Assembly (NCBI GenBank): GCA_038993745.2
Contig: CP160630.1
Location: 930,001 to 994,000 of the forward strand
Source: Aliivibrio fischeri
GTDB lineage: Bacteria; Pseudomonadota; Gammaproteobacteria; Enterobacterales; Vibrionaceae
Reading direction: 5' to 3'
Length of the DNA: 64,000 nucleotides
The position numbers and the translations under genes were made by a program. Position 1 is the first letter of the stretch. Every line of letters begins with the position of its first letter. Below, piece by piece: positions 57,386 to 64,000 of the stretch. The notes below the pieces were generated by a model. The model searched no databases and was not told where the DNA came from. It saw only the letters and a list, made by a program, of their open reading frames with translations.

Positions 57386-58510
57386 ATGAAAATATTCAGC
57401 AATTTTGAAAGCGGCAATATTCATGTAGTAACGGCGGAATCGCCTAATGATATCCAGTTGACCATTCCTGCCGATAATCAAACTGAGATCTCCCAATGGT
57501 TTCACTTTCGCTTAGAGAGCCAGCCTCAGCAAGAACATAACTTCAAAATATTAAACTTAGCAACATCAGCCTATCCAGAAGGTTGGCAGGATTATGATGT
57601 TGTCGCGTCTTATGATCGTGAAGAATGGTTCCGTATTCCTACTGAGTTTAATGGTGACACGCTAAGCTTTAACGTAATTCCAGAATACCGTTCAATGTAT
57701 TTTGCTTACTTTGCGCCTTACTCATACGATCGCCATCAAGATCTATTACACGGTGCACAAACCCATCATAGCTGCCAATTAGAAACTCTTGGAGTCACAT
57801 TAGATAATAATGACATCAGCATTCTAACCATTGGTGAGCCTGCAGAAGGTAAAAAGAACATCTGGATCACTGGTCGGCAGCACCCAGGGGAAACCATGGC
57901 TGAATGGTTTATTGAAGGTTTACTGCTTCGCTTGTTAGATGAAACCGATACCGTAGGCCGCGCTCTGCTTGATAAAGTCGTGTTCCACATTGTTCCTAAC
58001 ATGAACCCTGATGGCAGTATTCGTGGTCACTTACGTACTAATGCCATTGGTGTGAACTTAAACCGTGAATGGCAGACACCATCAATGGAAAGATCACCTG
58101 AAGTCTTTTTAGTACGTGAACGCATGTTAGAGACAGGTGTTGATATGTTCTTGGATATTCACGGTGATGAAGCGATTCCATATAACTTTGTGGCAGGTGG
58201 CGAAGGCATTCCATCATATGATGACCGCATTGCAGCTCTTGAGAACACATTTAAGCAAGCATTACTAACCATTACGCCTGAGTTCCAAGATGACATTGGT
58301 TATGACAAAGATGAACCGGGAACCGCTAATTTAACGGTGGGTTCAAACTGGGTTGGAGAGCAATTTAAGTGTCTCTCTTACACGGTTGAAATGCCATTTA
58401 AAGATCATATTAGCCATGCTGATGAGCTATATGGTTGGTCGCCAGAAAGAAGCATCGCCTTTGGCCAAGACGTTTTAAGTGCGATTTGGGCAACCGTTGG
58501 AAAACTGTAA
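57386..58510 (+). CDS. M14 family zinc carboxypeptidase (cytosolic carboxypeptidase-like)
   Basis: A 374-residue cytosolic enzyme of the bacterial CCP-like M14 group. The N-terminal beta domain (about 1-135) includes FHFRLESQPQQEHNF and YFAYFAPYSYDRH. The zinc ligands are His166 and Glu169 in RQHPGETMAEW, and His259 in DIHGDE; substrate residues lie in NMNPDGSIRGHLRTNAIGVN and NLNREW; the catalytic glutamate is in YTVEMPFKD. The family includes tubulin deglutamylases in eukaryotes; in bacteria the target is unknown. It starts 37 bases after the aminotransferase gene, so the two are probably one operon. Confidence 0.92.
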   Translation: MKIFSNFESGNIHVVTAESPNDIQLTIPADNQTEISQWFHFRLESQPQQEHNFKILNLATSAYPEGWQDYDVVASYDREEWFRIPTEFNGDTLSFNVIPEYRSMYFAYFAPYSYDRHQDLLHGAQTHHSCQLETLGVTLDNNDISILTIGEPAEGKKNIWITGRQHPGETMAEWFIEGLLLRLLDETDTVGRALLDKVVFHIVPNMNPDGSIRGHLRTNAIGVNLNREWQTPSMERSPEVFLVRERMLETGVDMFLDIHGDEAIPYNFVAGGEGIPSYDDRIAALENTFKQALLTITPEFQDDIGYDKDEPGTANLTVGSNWVGEQFKCLSYTVEMPFKDHISHADELYGWSPERSIAFGQDVLSAIWATVGKL

Positions 58511-58521
58511 TTCACAATGAT

Positions 58522-58554
58522 AAAAGCCGGTCTAAAATGATCGGCTTTTATTAT
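58522..58554. terminator. Terminator between M14 peptidase and lipoprotein genes
   Basis: AAAAGCCG, loop, CGGCTTTT with a T-rich tail. Between convergent genes. Confidence 0.8.
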
Positions 58555-58567
58555 TTAACAATTTGCT

Positions 58568-59194
58568 TTAATTGATTTGTTTAATCCAAACTTGTGGAAA
58601 CTGCCAATTATCATTTTGTATTTCCAAACTGGTTAATTCATCATTATCTGTAGATAGGTTTATTAAACCTCTTGTTTTACCAAACGAACAAGAATTACTC
58701 TTAATCCTAAAATAGGCCGCTTGCTCCTCAAGAATGAGATTAACTTGAGCCTTATCTTTACAATGATTAGATGTCATCTCTAATTTACCATTGTCTGAAA
58801 TGGTTAAGTTATAAATATCATCATCAACCAATGCGGTGTAATGACCAGAGAATTGTGATAACTCTAACGGGGGTTCTTGCTTAAGACTCAATTCAAAATC
58901 ACTATCATAAGATGAACAGAACCACTTTTTCTCTGCAGGAGAGCACATATATTCTCCATGATTAAATGAGATACGGTTCGATTCATTATCCATTTGTCCT
59001 ACATAGCTGCTTTGTCGATCACGATCATCCCACTGTGTCATCAGAACATCTTCAGACTCACTCGCAGTTATTTCAATTTTAATTGGATCACCATTCTCGC
59101 TAGTAGCAACACCAATAAATACACCCGGTGAATACACCTCATGACACCCGGTTAATAAAAGTAATAACCCGACAGGTAAACCTAATCTAATCAT
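58568..59194 (-). CDS. Hypothetical lipoprotein
   Basis: A 208-residue exported lipoprotein. The signal MIRLGLPVGLLLLLTGC has a clear lipobox (LTGC), which selects the ATG at 59194 behind AAAGGTGATAGG. The mature part is acidic and beta-rich, with cysteines in EYMCSP, WFCSS, NHCKD and SNSCSF that may pair. I do not recognise the family. It lies 11 bases after the exported SurE gene, so the two form an operon. Confidence 0.7.
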   Translation of the reverse strand: MIRLGLPVGLLLLLTGCHEVYSPGVFIGVATSENGDPIKIEITASESEDVLMTQWDDRDRQSSYVGQMDNESNRISFNHGEYMCSPAEKKWFCSSYDSDFELSLKQEPPLELSQFSGHYTALVDDDIYNLTISDNGKLEMTSNHCKDKAQVNLILEEQAAYFRIKSNSCSFGKTRGLINLSTDNDELTSLEIQNDNWQFPQVWIKQIN

Positions 59195-59205
59195 GCCTAT
59201 CACCT

Positions 59206-60207
59206 TTATAAATCAATTAAACGCTGTTGAATTAATGCCGCTTTCGCTCGGGTCGCTTGAACATTACCATCAATAGTACTAATAGTGATATAACCTGATT
59301 TAACCGCTACGCCTTCAGACATTTCATCCGTATCACCCGCATCTCCTGCCATAAATGAAATACCATGCTTATCACGCAACATTGCTTTAGCGACAATTCT
59401 TGCTTGTGCTTCTGACATTCCTTGCTCTTCAACGAGCATGTTAACAACATAATCCATGATCATTTCATTATTGCTTAAATCAGAAACAAATTTCAGCCCT
59501 ATTCCACCCGCATTCCAACCAACATTGGTATATAGATAACCCAAATTATTATCTATATCATGAGGAGTATTAATGTTTAATCCAGTATAAGCAGGCAGTA
59601 AAGGCTGACCTTCAATGCGTGTTTTTTCTAAATTATTTATAACATCGACGACTACTTTGGCTATTTTTTTTCCTTGCTCACTATCTTGTGCCGAATTTTC
59701 ACTACCACTAACAGCGATTGCAGGAATATTTCGGCTAAGTGCGATCATCGTTGCACCTAACGTACCCGAATTATTGTTCATATAACCCAGATTATTTCCT
59801 TCATTTGGTCCTGATACAACAAGGTCTGGATTCTTACCCCATCGTTCTTGAGCTGCTACATCAATACCATATAGAACAGACATGACAGGCGTACCTTCGG
59901 TATAATCTTCAAAAGCTTGTGTCGTATCCGTATCACCTACACAATATTCGTTATTAGCACTCTGGCTGGTATCAACATTCACCGCTTTAAAAAAGTTAAT
60001 AGCACCACCTTTACCACTTTGGCCGGTACAAGGTGCGCTCATAATTACATCATGGCCCTGCTCAATTAAAGCTGACTTCATTGCTTGAATGTTATTCGTG
60101 TTCCAACTGTCATCATTGGTTAAAACAATATTCAACGCAGATGCAGGTTGAGATAAGAGTAAGAGTGGCGTAATACATACTGATAAGAAGCTATTTTTGA
60201 TGTTCAT
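59206..60207 (-). CDS. Exported SurE-family nucleotidase/acid phosphatase
   Basis: A 333-residue SurE-fold phosphatase. Unlike the housekeeping cytosolic SurE (about 250 residues), it has a signal peptide (cleaved near PASA-LNI), so it acts in the periplasm or outside. LNIVLTNDDSWNTNNIQAM holds the catalytic Asp pair, VVSGPNEGNNLGYMNNNSGT the metal-binding Asn region, and TLGATMIAL the conserved following helix. It has extra C-terminal residues (NEMIMDYVVNMLVEEQGMSE). It probably recovers phosphate from nucleotides. Confidence 0.87.
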   Translation of the reverse strand: MNIKNSFLSVCITPLLLLSQPASALNIVLTNDDSWNTNNIQAMKSALIEQGHDVIMSAPCTGQSGKGGAINFFKAVNVDTSQSANNEYCVGDTDTTQAFEDYTEGTPVMSVLYGIDVAAQERWGKNPDLVVSGPNEGNNLGYMNNNSGTLGATMIALSRNIPAIAVSGSENSAQDSEQGKKIAKVVVDVINNLEKTRIEGQPLLPAYTGLNINTPHDIDNNLGYLYTNVGWNAGGIGLKFVSDLSNNEMIMDYVVNMLVEEQGMSEAQARIVAKAMLRDKHGISFMAGDAGDTDEMSEGVAVKSGYITISTIDGNVQATRAKAALIQQRLIDL

Positions 60208-60343
60208 ATAATCCCTTGCTATTTATGTGCTTATTGATTCAAAAATAAACTTAACGGTAAATTATGAAATTCTTGTTACATTTTGTTTAAAGAAAAAATA
60301 CATACGCATATCGTCATATAAGTGAATCATGTGTATAGAAATA

Positions 60344-60373
60344 AAAAAGCCGATCTGAGTAGATCGGCTTTTT
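60344..60373. terminator. Terminator downstream of a small minus-strand gene
   Basis: AAAAAGCCGATCT, short loop, AGATCGGCTTTTT. It follows the stop at 60422 on the minus strand, which supports that small gene being transcribed. Confidence 0.83.
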
Positions 60374-60421
60374 GATAAAATTCCATTTTATGTTCACACT
60401 TCATAAATTAAATAAATGCCT

Positions 60422-60685
60422 TTAATTAAAGTAATTTTCTAAAATTAGATTTTCATAATTTTCAATCCAATTCGAATCTATGATATTAAGGATATTAATA
60501 TCAATTTTTGATACATGTTTCTTTTTGTGTGTTAACGAATATAAGGATACATAAAGATAACTAGAATCACGTAGAAAAAAACCAGACTCATATGATAGCG
60601 TAATTATGGTCCTCTCTGTTTTATATTCAACAACTTGCATACGACTCCAAAAAATAAATGGTCGCGTATTGTTGCAGATGGGCAT
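60422..60685 (-). CDS. Small hypothetical protein
   Basis: An 87-residue frame with no recognised family. An internal ATG at 60640 (MQVVEYKTERTIITLSYESG) has GGAG just upstream and may be the true start, giving 72 residues. The sequence is hydrophilic with a tyrosine-rich YLYVSLYSL stretch. A good terminator follows about 50 bases after the stop. Codon use is AT-rich like the surroundings. Reality moderately supported. Confidence 0.45.
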   Translation of the reverse strand: MPICNNTRPFIFWSRMQVVEYKTERTIITLSYESGFFLRDSSYLYVSLYSLTHKKKHVSKIDINILNIIDSNWIENYENLILENYFN

Positions 60686-60759
60686 AATTTATTAATAGCA
60701 CCTCAAAAGAATAAACTTAATAAAATGCTATTATCATAATTAGTAATGTTTATAAGAAA

Positions 60760-61419
60760 CTACTCATTCACCTTAGACTGAATTTCATTTCCGGCTTCTT
60801 TTAATAAATTAAATGGTGACATGATCACCCCTTTTACCGCACCTTGAGTCGCTTGTTGAGAAAGTTCTTCTGTTTTATCAATGATTTGATCAGCTTTTAG
60901 CATAATAGGAGGAACTTCTTTACGCAGCTTTTCAGACTCTTTCAATACCGCAGGAATCGTTGTTATGCGGTAACCTTTACTTTCAACAAACGCTTTTGGG
61001 AATACCTGTTCACGATAATTTTTCAGTTCAATTAATGTATTTGGTACTGTCTCTTTATTTACTGCATTCATTACAGTAATAACTTCTGGTAATGATTCAG
61101 TTCTGATAGATTGCACTTCATTAAGAATCAATGGAATTTTGCTATCAACAGAAGCAACAGTTTGATTAACATCATTAATGGTATTTTTGACTTCATTGAC
61201 CAACTCAAGAGCTTGAGGCGTTAACTCTTCAAGATGCTGAGCCAAAAGTAACCATTGTTCTATCTCTAACTTATCAGCCGTTTTATTTACTTCTTTCATT
61301 AATTCTGGATATTGATCCACAACCGTATTTATTGAGTGTGTAAAAGAGTAAATTGTATAACCTAAATAAAAAATAGAACTCGCTAATACAAGTTGTATCA
61401 CCATTCCCAATCGAGCCAT
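60760..61419 (-). CDS. Membrane-anchored coiled-coil protein of unknown function
   Basis: A 219-residue protein. Residues about 6-27 form one membrane helix (MVIQLVLASSIFYLGYTIYS). The rest is a long helical, probably coiled-coil periplasmic domain (ELTPQALELVNEVKNTINDV, TDNQ-free, rich in V/L heptads) ending in a short loop and helix (GVIMSPFNLLKEAGNEIQSK). It recalls MCE-like or methyl-accepting-type helical stalks, but no family is recognised. It lies between two small unknown genes on the same strand. Confidence 0.65.
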   Translation of the reverse strand: MARLGMVIQLVLASSIFYLGYTIYSFTHSINTVVDQYPELMKEVNKTADKLEIEQWLLLAQHLEELTPQALELVNEVKNTINDVNQTVASVDSKIPLILNEVQSIRTESLPEVITVMNAVNKETVPNTLIELKNYREQVFPKAFVESKGYRITTIPAVLKESEKLRKEVPPIMLKADQIIDKTEELSQQATQGAVKGVIMSPFNLLKEAGNEIQSKVNE

Positions 61420-61495
61420 AACGTATTAATCCATAAATAAAAGATAGAGCTACTTTACGTTATTAGTTACTAGAAATACATGAATAATCGTTAAG

Positions 61496-61849
61496 CTAAC
61501 GCAAGTAGTATCCACCAACGGTTAACGCTGCTGACATATATTGTCCTGCAGAATAAGAAGTATCACCTTCTTCCTCAATCGCATCCGGATGATTAATACC
61601 CAACGCGCCATGGGCAAATGATTCAACTTGATCGGAGACACCTTCAGTTTCTGATTGCTTCAGTTTACTGTCTTTTTCTATTTCTTGTAGTGCACGTAAT
61701 AACGCTTTTCCTTCAACTGATAAAGAAACAGTATCATGCTGCACACTTAAAGCATTCATTGAAACAGCAGAAAAAGGAACTGAATTTAACGGCATTCTAG
61801 GCTTAAGGTATGTTGTTAACCTCGCTCCTGTCTGAATTCCATTTATCAT
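61496..61849 (-). CDS. Hypothetical protein
   Basis: A 117-residue protein starting MINGIQTGARLTTYLKPRMP at 61849, behind GGAGCAAC. The middle (VQHDTVSLSVEGKALLRALQ) is helical and the C-terminus small-residue-rich (YSAGQYMSAALTVGGYYLR). It has no signal peptide. Not recognised; could be surface- or phage-related, but nothing near supports that. Confidence 0.55.
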   Translation of the reverse strand: MINGIQTGARLTTYLKPRMPLNSVPFSAVSMNALSVQHDTVSLSVEGKALLRALQEIEKDSKLKQSETEGVSDQVESFAHGALGINHPDAIEEEGDTSYSAGQYMSAALTVGGYYLR

Positions 61850-62054
61850 GATGTTGCTCCATAAATTAATCACCTACTTCTTTATCGGTAGAACAATAAA
61901 AATCTGCTCTTTTTTTATCGAAAAACACTTTGTTATTAGAGCTTTATCACGATTATTTTGTAAACATAATTGAGTTTCTTTTTATTTTGTCTTGATCTTC
62001 TTTAGCAGTAGCTCTATAGTTAATCGTAATTTCACGATTGATATACGAGTAAAC

Positions 62055-62396
62055 ATGACAGTTGAATGTAAAGCGACAAATAAAAGTTCTTTTTCAACAT
62101 CAGAACAAGAACTACAGTTAGAAACACACTTTGCATCATTAGCAAAAGCACTCGCTCACCCTGCTCGAGTTCGAATTTTAAAAATTCTATCAAACTTAGA
62201 AAAAGCAGGAGGTTGTTTAAATAGCGATCTAGTTTCTGAACTTGGACTTGCTCAATCAACCGTATCTGAACACTTAAGAGTATTAAAACAGGCTGGATTC
62301 ATCACAGCAGAATCCATCCCACCTAAAATGTGTTATCGAATAAACCGCGAATGTATTTCATCATTTGATCAGTTAACTCGCTCTATCTTGATGTAA
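62055..62396 (+). CDS. ArsR-family transcriptional repressor
   Basis: A 113-residue winged-helix repressor. LAKALAHPARVRILKILSNL and VSELGLAQSTVSEHLRVLKQ form the DNA-binding fold. Cysteines are in VECKAT, GGCLNSDL, KMCYR and RECISS; the last three could bind As(III), although the classical ELCVCDL site is not present. ATG at 62055 chosen as it starts the family-length product. It is followed 90 bases later by an ACR3 arsenite exporter, its likely target. Confidence 0.87.
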   Translation: MTVECKATNKSSFSTSEQELQLETHFASLAKALAHPARVRILKILSNLEKAGGCLNSDLVSELGLAQSTVSEHLRVLKQAGFITAESIPPKMCYRINRECISSFDQLTRSILM

Positions 62397-62486
62397 TACG
62401 AATAACGCCGTTTAGATAATGGCGTATTTTTTGATATTCTCAATCGCAATTCGACGATGTACGATTCAATAAAATAAGGAACCACC

Positions 62487-63526
62487 ATGCAACCTAAACT
62501 TAGCTTCTTAGATAGATATCTTACACTCTGGATTTTCCTAGCCATGGCCATTGGTGTATTGCTTGGAGTTCAGTTTCCACAAATTGCTGAATGGAATGAA
62601 TCCATGTCAGTTGGTAGTACCAATATTCCCTAGCTATTGGTTTAATACTTATGATGTATCCACCATTAGCTAAAGTGAATTACAACCTACTTGGTACCGT
62701 TGTAAAAGATAAACAAGCCGTTACTCTTTCTCTTATCATGAACTGGATTGTTGGTCCTATTCTAATGTTTGCTCTTGCCTTAATCTTTTTAGGCGATCAT
62801 CCAGGTTATATGGTTGGGATCATTCTGATTGGTTTGGCTCGTTGTATTGCAATGGTATTAGTTTGGAACGATATTGGTGGTGGTAATAAAGAGTATGGTG
62901 CAGCCTTAGTAGCTATTAACTCAGCATTCCAAATTGTAACTTATAGCTTTATGGCGTGGTTATTTATCAGTGTTTTACCTCCTGTATTCGGTTACGAAAG
63001 CATGGTTGTAGACATTTCTATGATGGACATCGCCCACAGTGTTTTAATTTATTTAGGTATTCCATTTTTAGCTGGTTTTTTAAGTCGTAAAATCTTGGTT
63101 TCAGCAAAAGGGGAAGAATGGTACAACACTGTTTTCATCCCGAAAATTTCACCAATTACACTTATCGCATTACTTGGTACTATCGTTCTAATGTTTAGTT
63201 TAAAAGGTGAAATGATCCTTGAACTACCAATGGATGTAGTACGTATTGCGATTCCATTGACTATTTACTTTGTTTTAATGTTTTTCTCTAGCTTCTTTAT
63301 TGGTAAAAAGATGGGGATCCCTTATGACAAGAATGCTTCAATTGCTTTTACTGCGACAGGTAATAACTTTGAATTAGCCATTGCCGTTTCAATCGCTGTA
63401 TTTGGTTTAAACTCAGACCAAGCATTTGCTGGTGTTATTGGCCCTCTTATCGAAGTACCAGTACTTATTGCATTAGTAAACGTTGCATTAAGAATGAAAG
63501 ATAAGAAAACAGAAAAAGCGGCTTAA
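62487..63526 (+). pseudogene. ACR3-type arsenite efflux permease, one frameshift
   Basis: A ten-helix inner-membrane exporter of arsenite. Adding one C to the three-C run at 62628-62630 gives 346 residues, the family length. The N-terminus is MQPKLSFLDRYLTLWIFLAM; after the lesion come [18 protein letters not shown], the conserved cysteine in [15 protein letters not shown] and the glutamate in [19 protein letters not shown]. It is cotranscribed with or adjacent to the ArsR gene. No arsenate reductase gene is visible in the window. Confidence 0.9.
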
Positions 63527-63542
63527 ATATATCCTTTAATCA

Positions 63543-63578
63543 AAAATAGCCTTTAGCTTTCACTAAAGGCTATTTTTT
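63543..63578 (+). terminator. Terminator of the ACR3 gene
   Basis: AAATAGCCTTTAG, six-base loop, CTAAAGGCTATTTTTTT. Confidence 0.87.
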
Positions 63579-63597
63579 TATCGTCTCATAAAGATAA

Positions 63598-63843
63598 TCA
63601 ATTCATCTTAAAGAAATCGAGTTCGGTTTTTTGTGCTACCGCTAATTTCGATAACTCATCCGCAGCTTGCTGAGTTTGATTAATCGCTGATACATTTTGT
63701 GTAACCAAATCAAATGTTCTTGTCGTATTTTTAGCGATATCTTCCGTTACACTAAATTGCTCTTGTGAAGCTGTTGCGACTAACGTGTTGATATCGGAAA
63801 TCGATTGAACTGAGCTGACAATATCATTAAATGATGTTTTCAC
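63598..63843 (-). pseudogene. C-terminal remnant of a methyl-accepting chemotaxis protein
   Basis: An 81-residue frame that matches only the C-terminal end of a chemotaxis receptor signalling domain: SFNDIVSSVQSISDINTLVA, ATASQEQFSVTEDIAKN, then a closing helix ending TELDFFKMN. The membrane part, sensor and the kinase-binding hairpin tip are all absent. Upstream sequence (63844-64000) does not encode them in any frame I read; instead it has a hairpin. A GTG could serve as start, but a product this short should not signal. Best explained as a deletion remnant, unlike the single-base lesions elsewhere. Confidence 0.75.
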
Positions 63844-63944
63844 TGTATAGACTCTATTAATATGAACAATTAAAGAAGATATAGGGATTTGGCGAGAATT
63901 TAAGGGATTAGGTGGGATTAAAACCTCATGAAACCATATAGAAT

Positions 63945-63978
63945 AAGGGCTGACGGTTTTTTTAAAATCGCAGCCCTT
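63945..63978. terminator. Stem-loop, probable terminator of an upstream minus-strand gene
   Basis: AAGGGCTG and CAGCCCTT pair around an 18-base loop containing seven T. It precedes the receptor remnant on the minus strand and may end a gene outside the window. Confidence 0.5.
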
Positions 63979-64000
63979 AATGGTATTTATGGATTGAGCA

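Overview
This window looks like the secondary chromosome of a marine Vibrionaceae bacterium, most likely an Aliivibrio (A. fischeri / A. salmonicida / A. logei group). The reasons are low G+C, strong AT bias at third codon positions, Vibrio-type gene content (malT/malPQ, putAP, speAB, astB, a VctPDGC/Fat-like siderophore transporter, a VpsT/CsgD-type regulator), and recalled protein similarity. No database search was possible. I see no rRNA, tRNA, CRISPR array, prophage or insertion sequence.

Layout: 1-7.4 kb holds the maltodextrin block, with malP and malQ divergent from malT. 7.4-9.3 kb holds a DUF368 membrane protein and a FocA formate channel. 9.5-12.9 kb holds a small protein, Tag glycosylase, a three-gene copper-delivery operon and a DMT permease. 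12.9-14.7 kb holds SigZ, a glutathione S-transferase and a YdcH protein. 14.8-19.3 kb is a Fur-box-preceded siderophore uptake operon: binding protein, two permeases, ATPase, reductase. 20-27 kb holds a glutaredoxin and the proline catabolism block (putP, a stand-alone PutA C-terminal-like protein, putA, an AraC regulator). 27.4-29.3 kb encodes a secreted PEGA plus formylglycine-generating-enzyme-like protein. 29.4-34.8 kb is a compact chaperone-usher pilus locus headed by a VpsT-like regulator that carries a WFSR c-di-GMP-binding-type motif. 35-41.6 kb holds a FetB-like permease, a Tas-like oxidoreductase, a MITE-like repeat, a large DUF748 protein and an M15 peptidase. 41.6-46 kb holds speA/speB and HMG-CoA reductase. 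46-53.3 kb holds a lipocalin, a FadL-type porin, an unknown outer-membrane barrel, a leucine-rich-repeat protein kinase, astB and a metal exporter behind Fur-like sites. 53.3-64 kb holds YghU, RarD, an AraC/GyrI regulator, an aminotransferase, an M14 carboxypeptidase, a lipoprotein, an exported SurE, three unknown small genes, an ArsR/ACR3 pair and the tail of a chemotaxis receptor.

The most important caveat for any reader: ten genes are frameshifted at thirteen places (malQ, malP, malT, putA four times, the VpsT-like regulator, the M15 peptidase, HMG-CoA reductase, rarD, the AraC/GyrI regulator, ACR3). Every lesion is a single missing base, nearly always in a short homopolymer. Adding one base restores a full-length family member each time (for example 901 aa for MalT). 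I found no insertion, nonsense substitution or larger deletion in them. This points to deletion errors in the sequence or assembly more than to real gene decay. The genes are listed as pseudogenes because that is how the sequence reads.

The most interesting biology is the probable c-di-GMP-controlled chaperone-usher pilus. Next are the LRR-kinase, the detached PutA C-terminal domain, the PEGA/FGE-like exported protein and several mid-operon hairpins that probably set subunit ratios.
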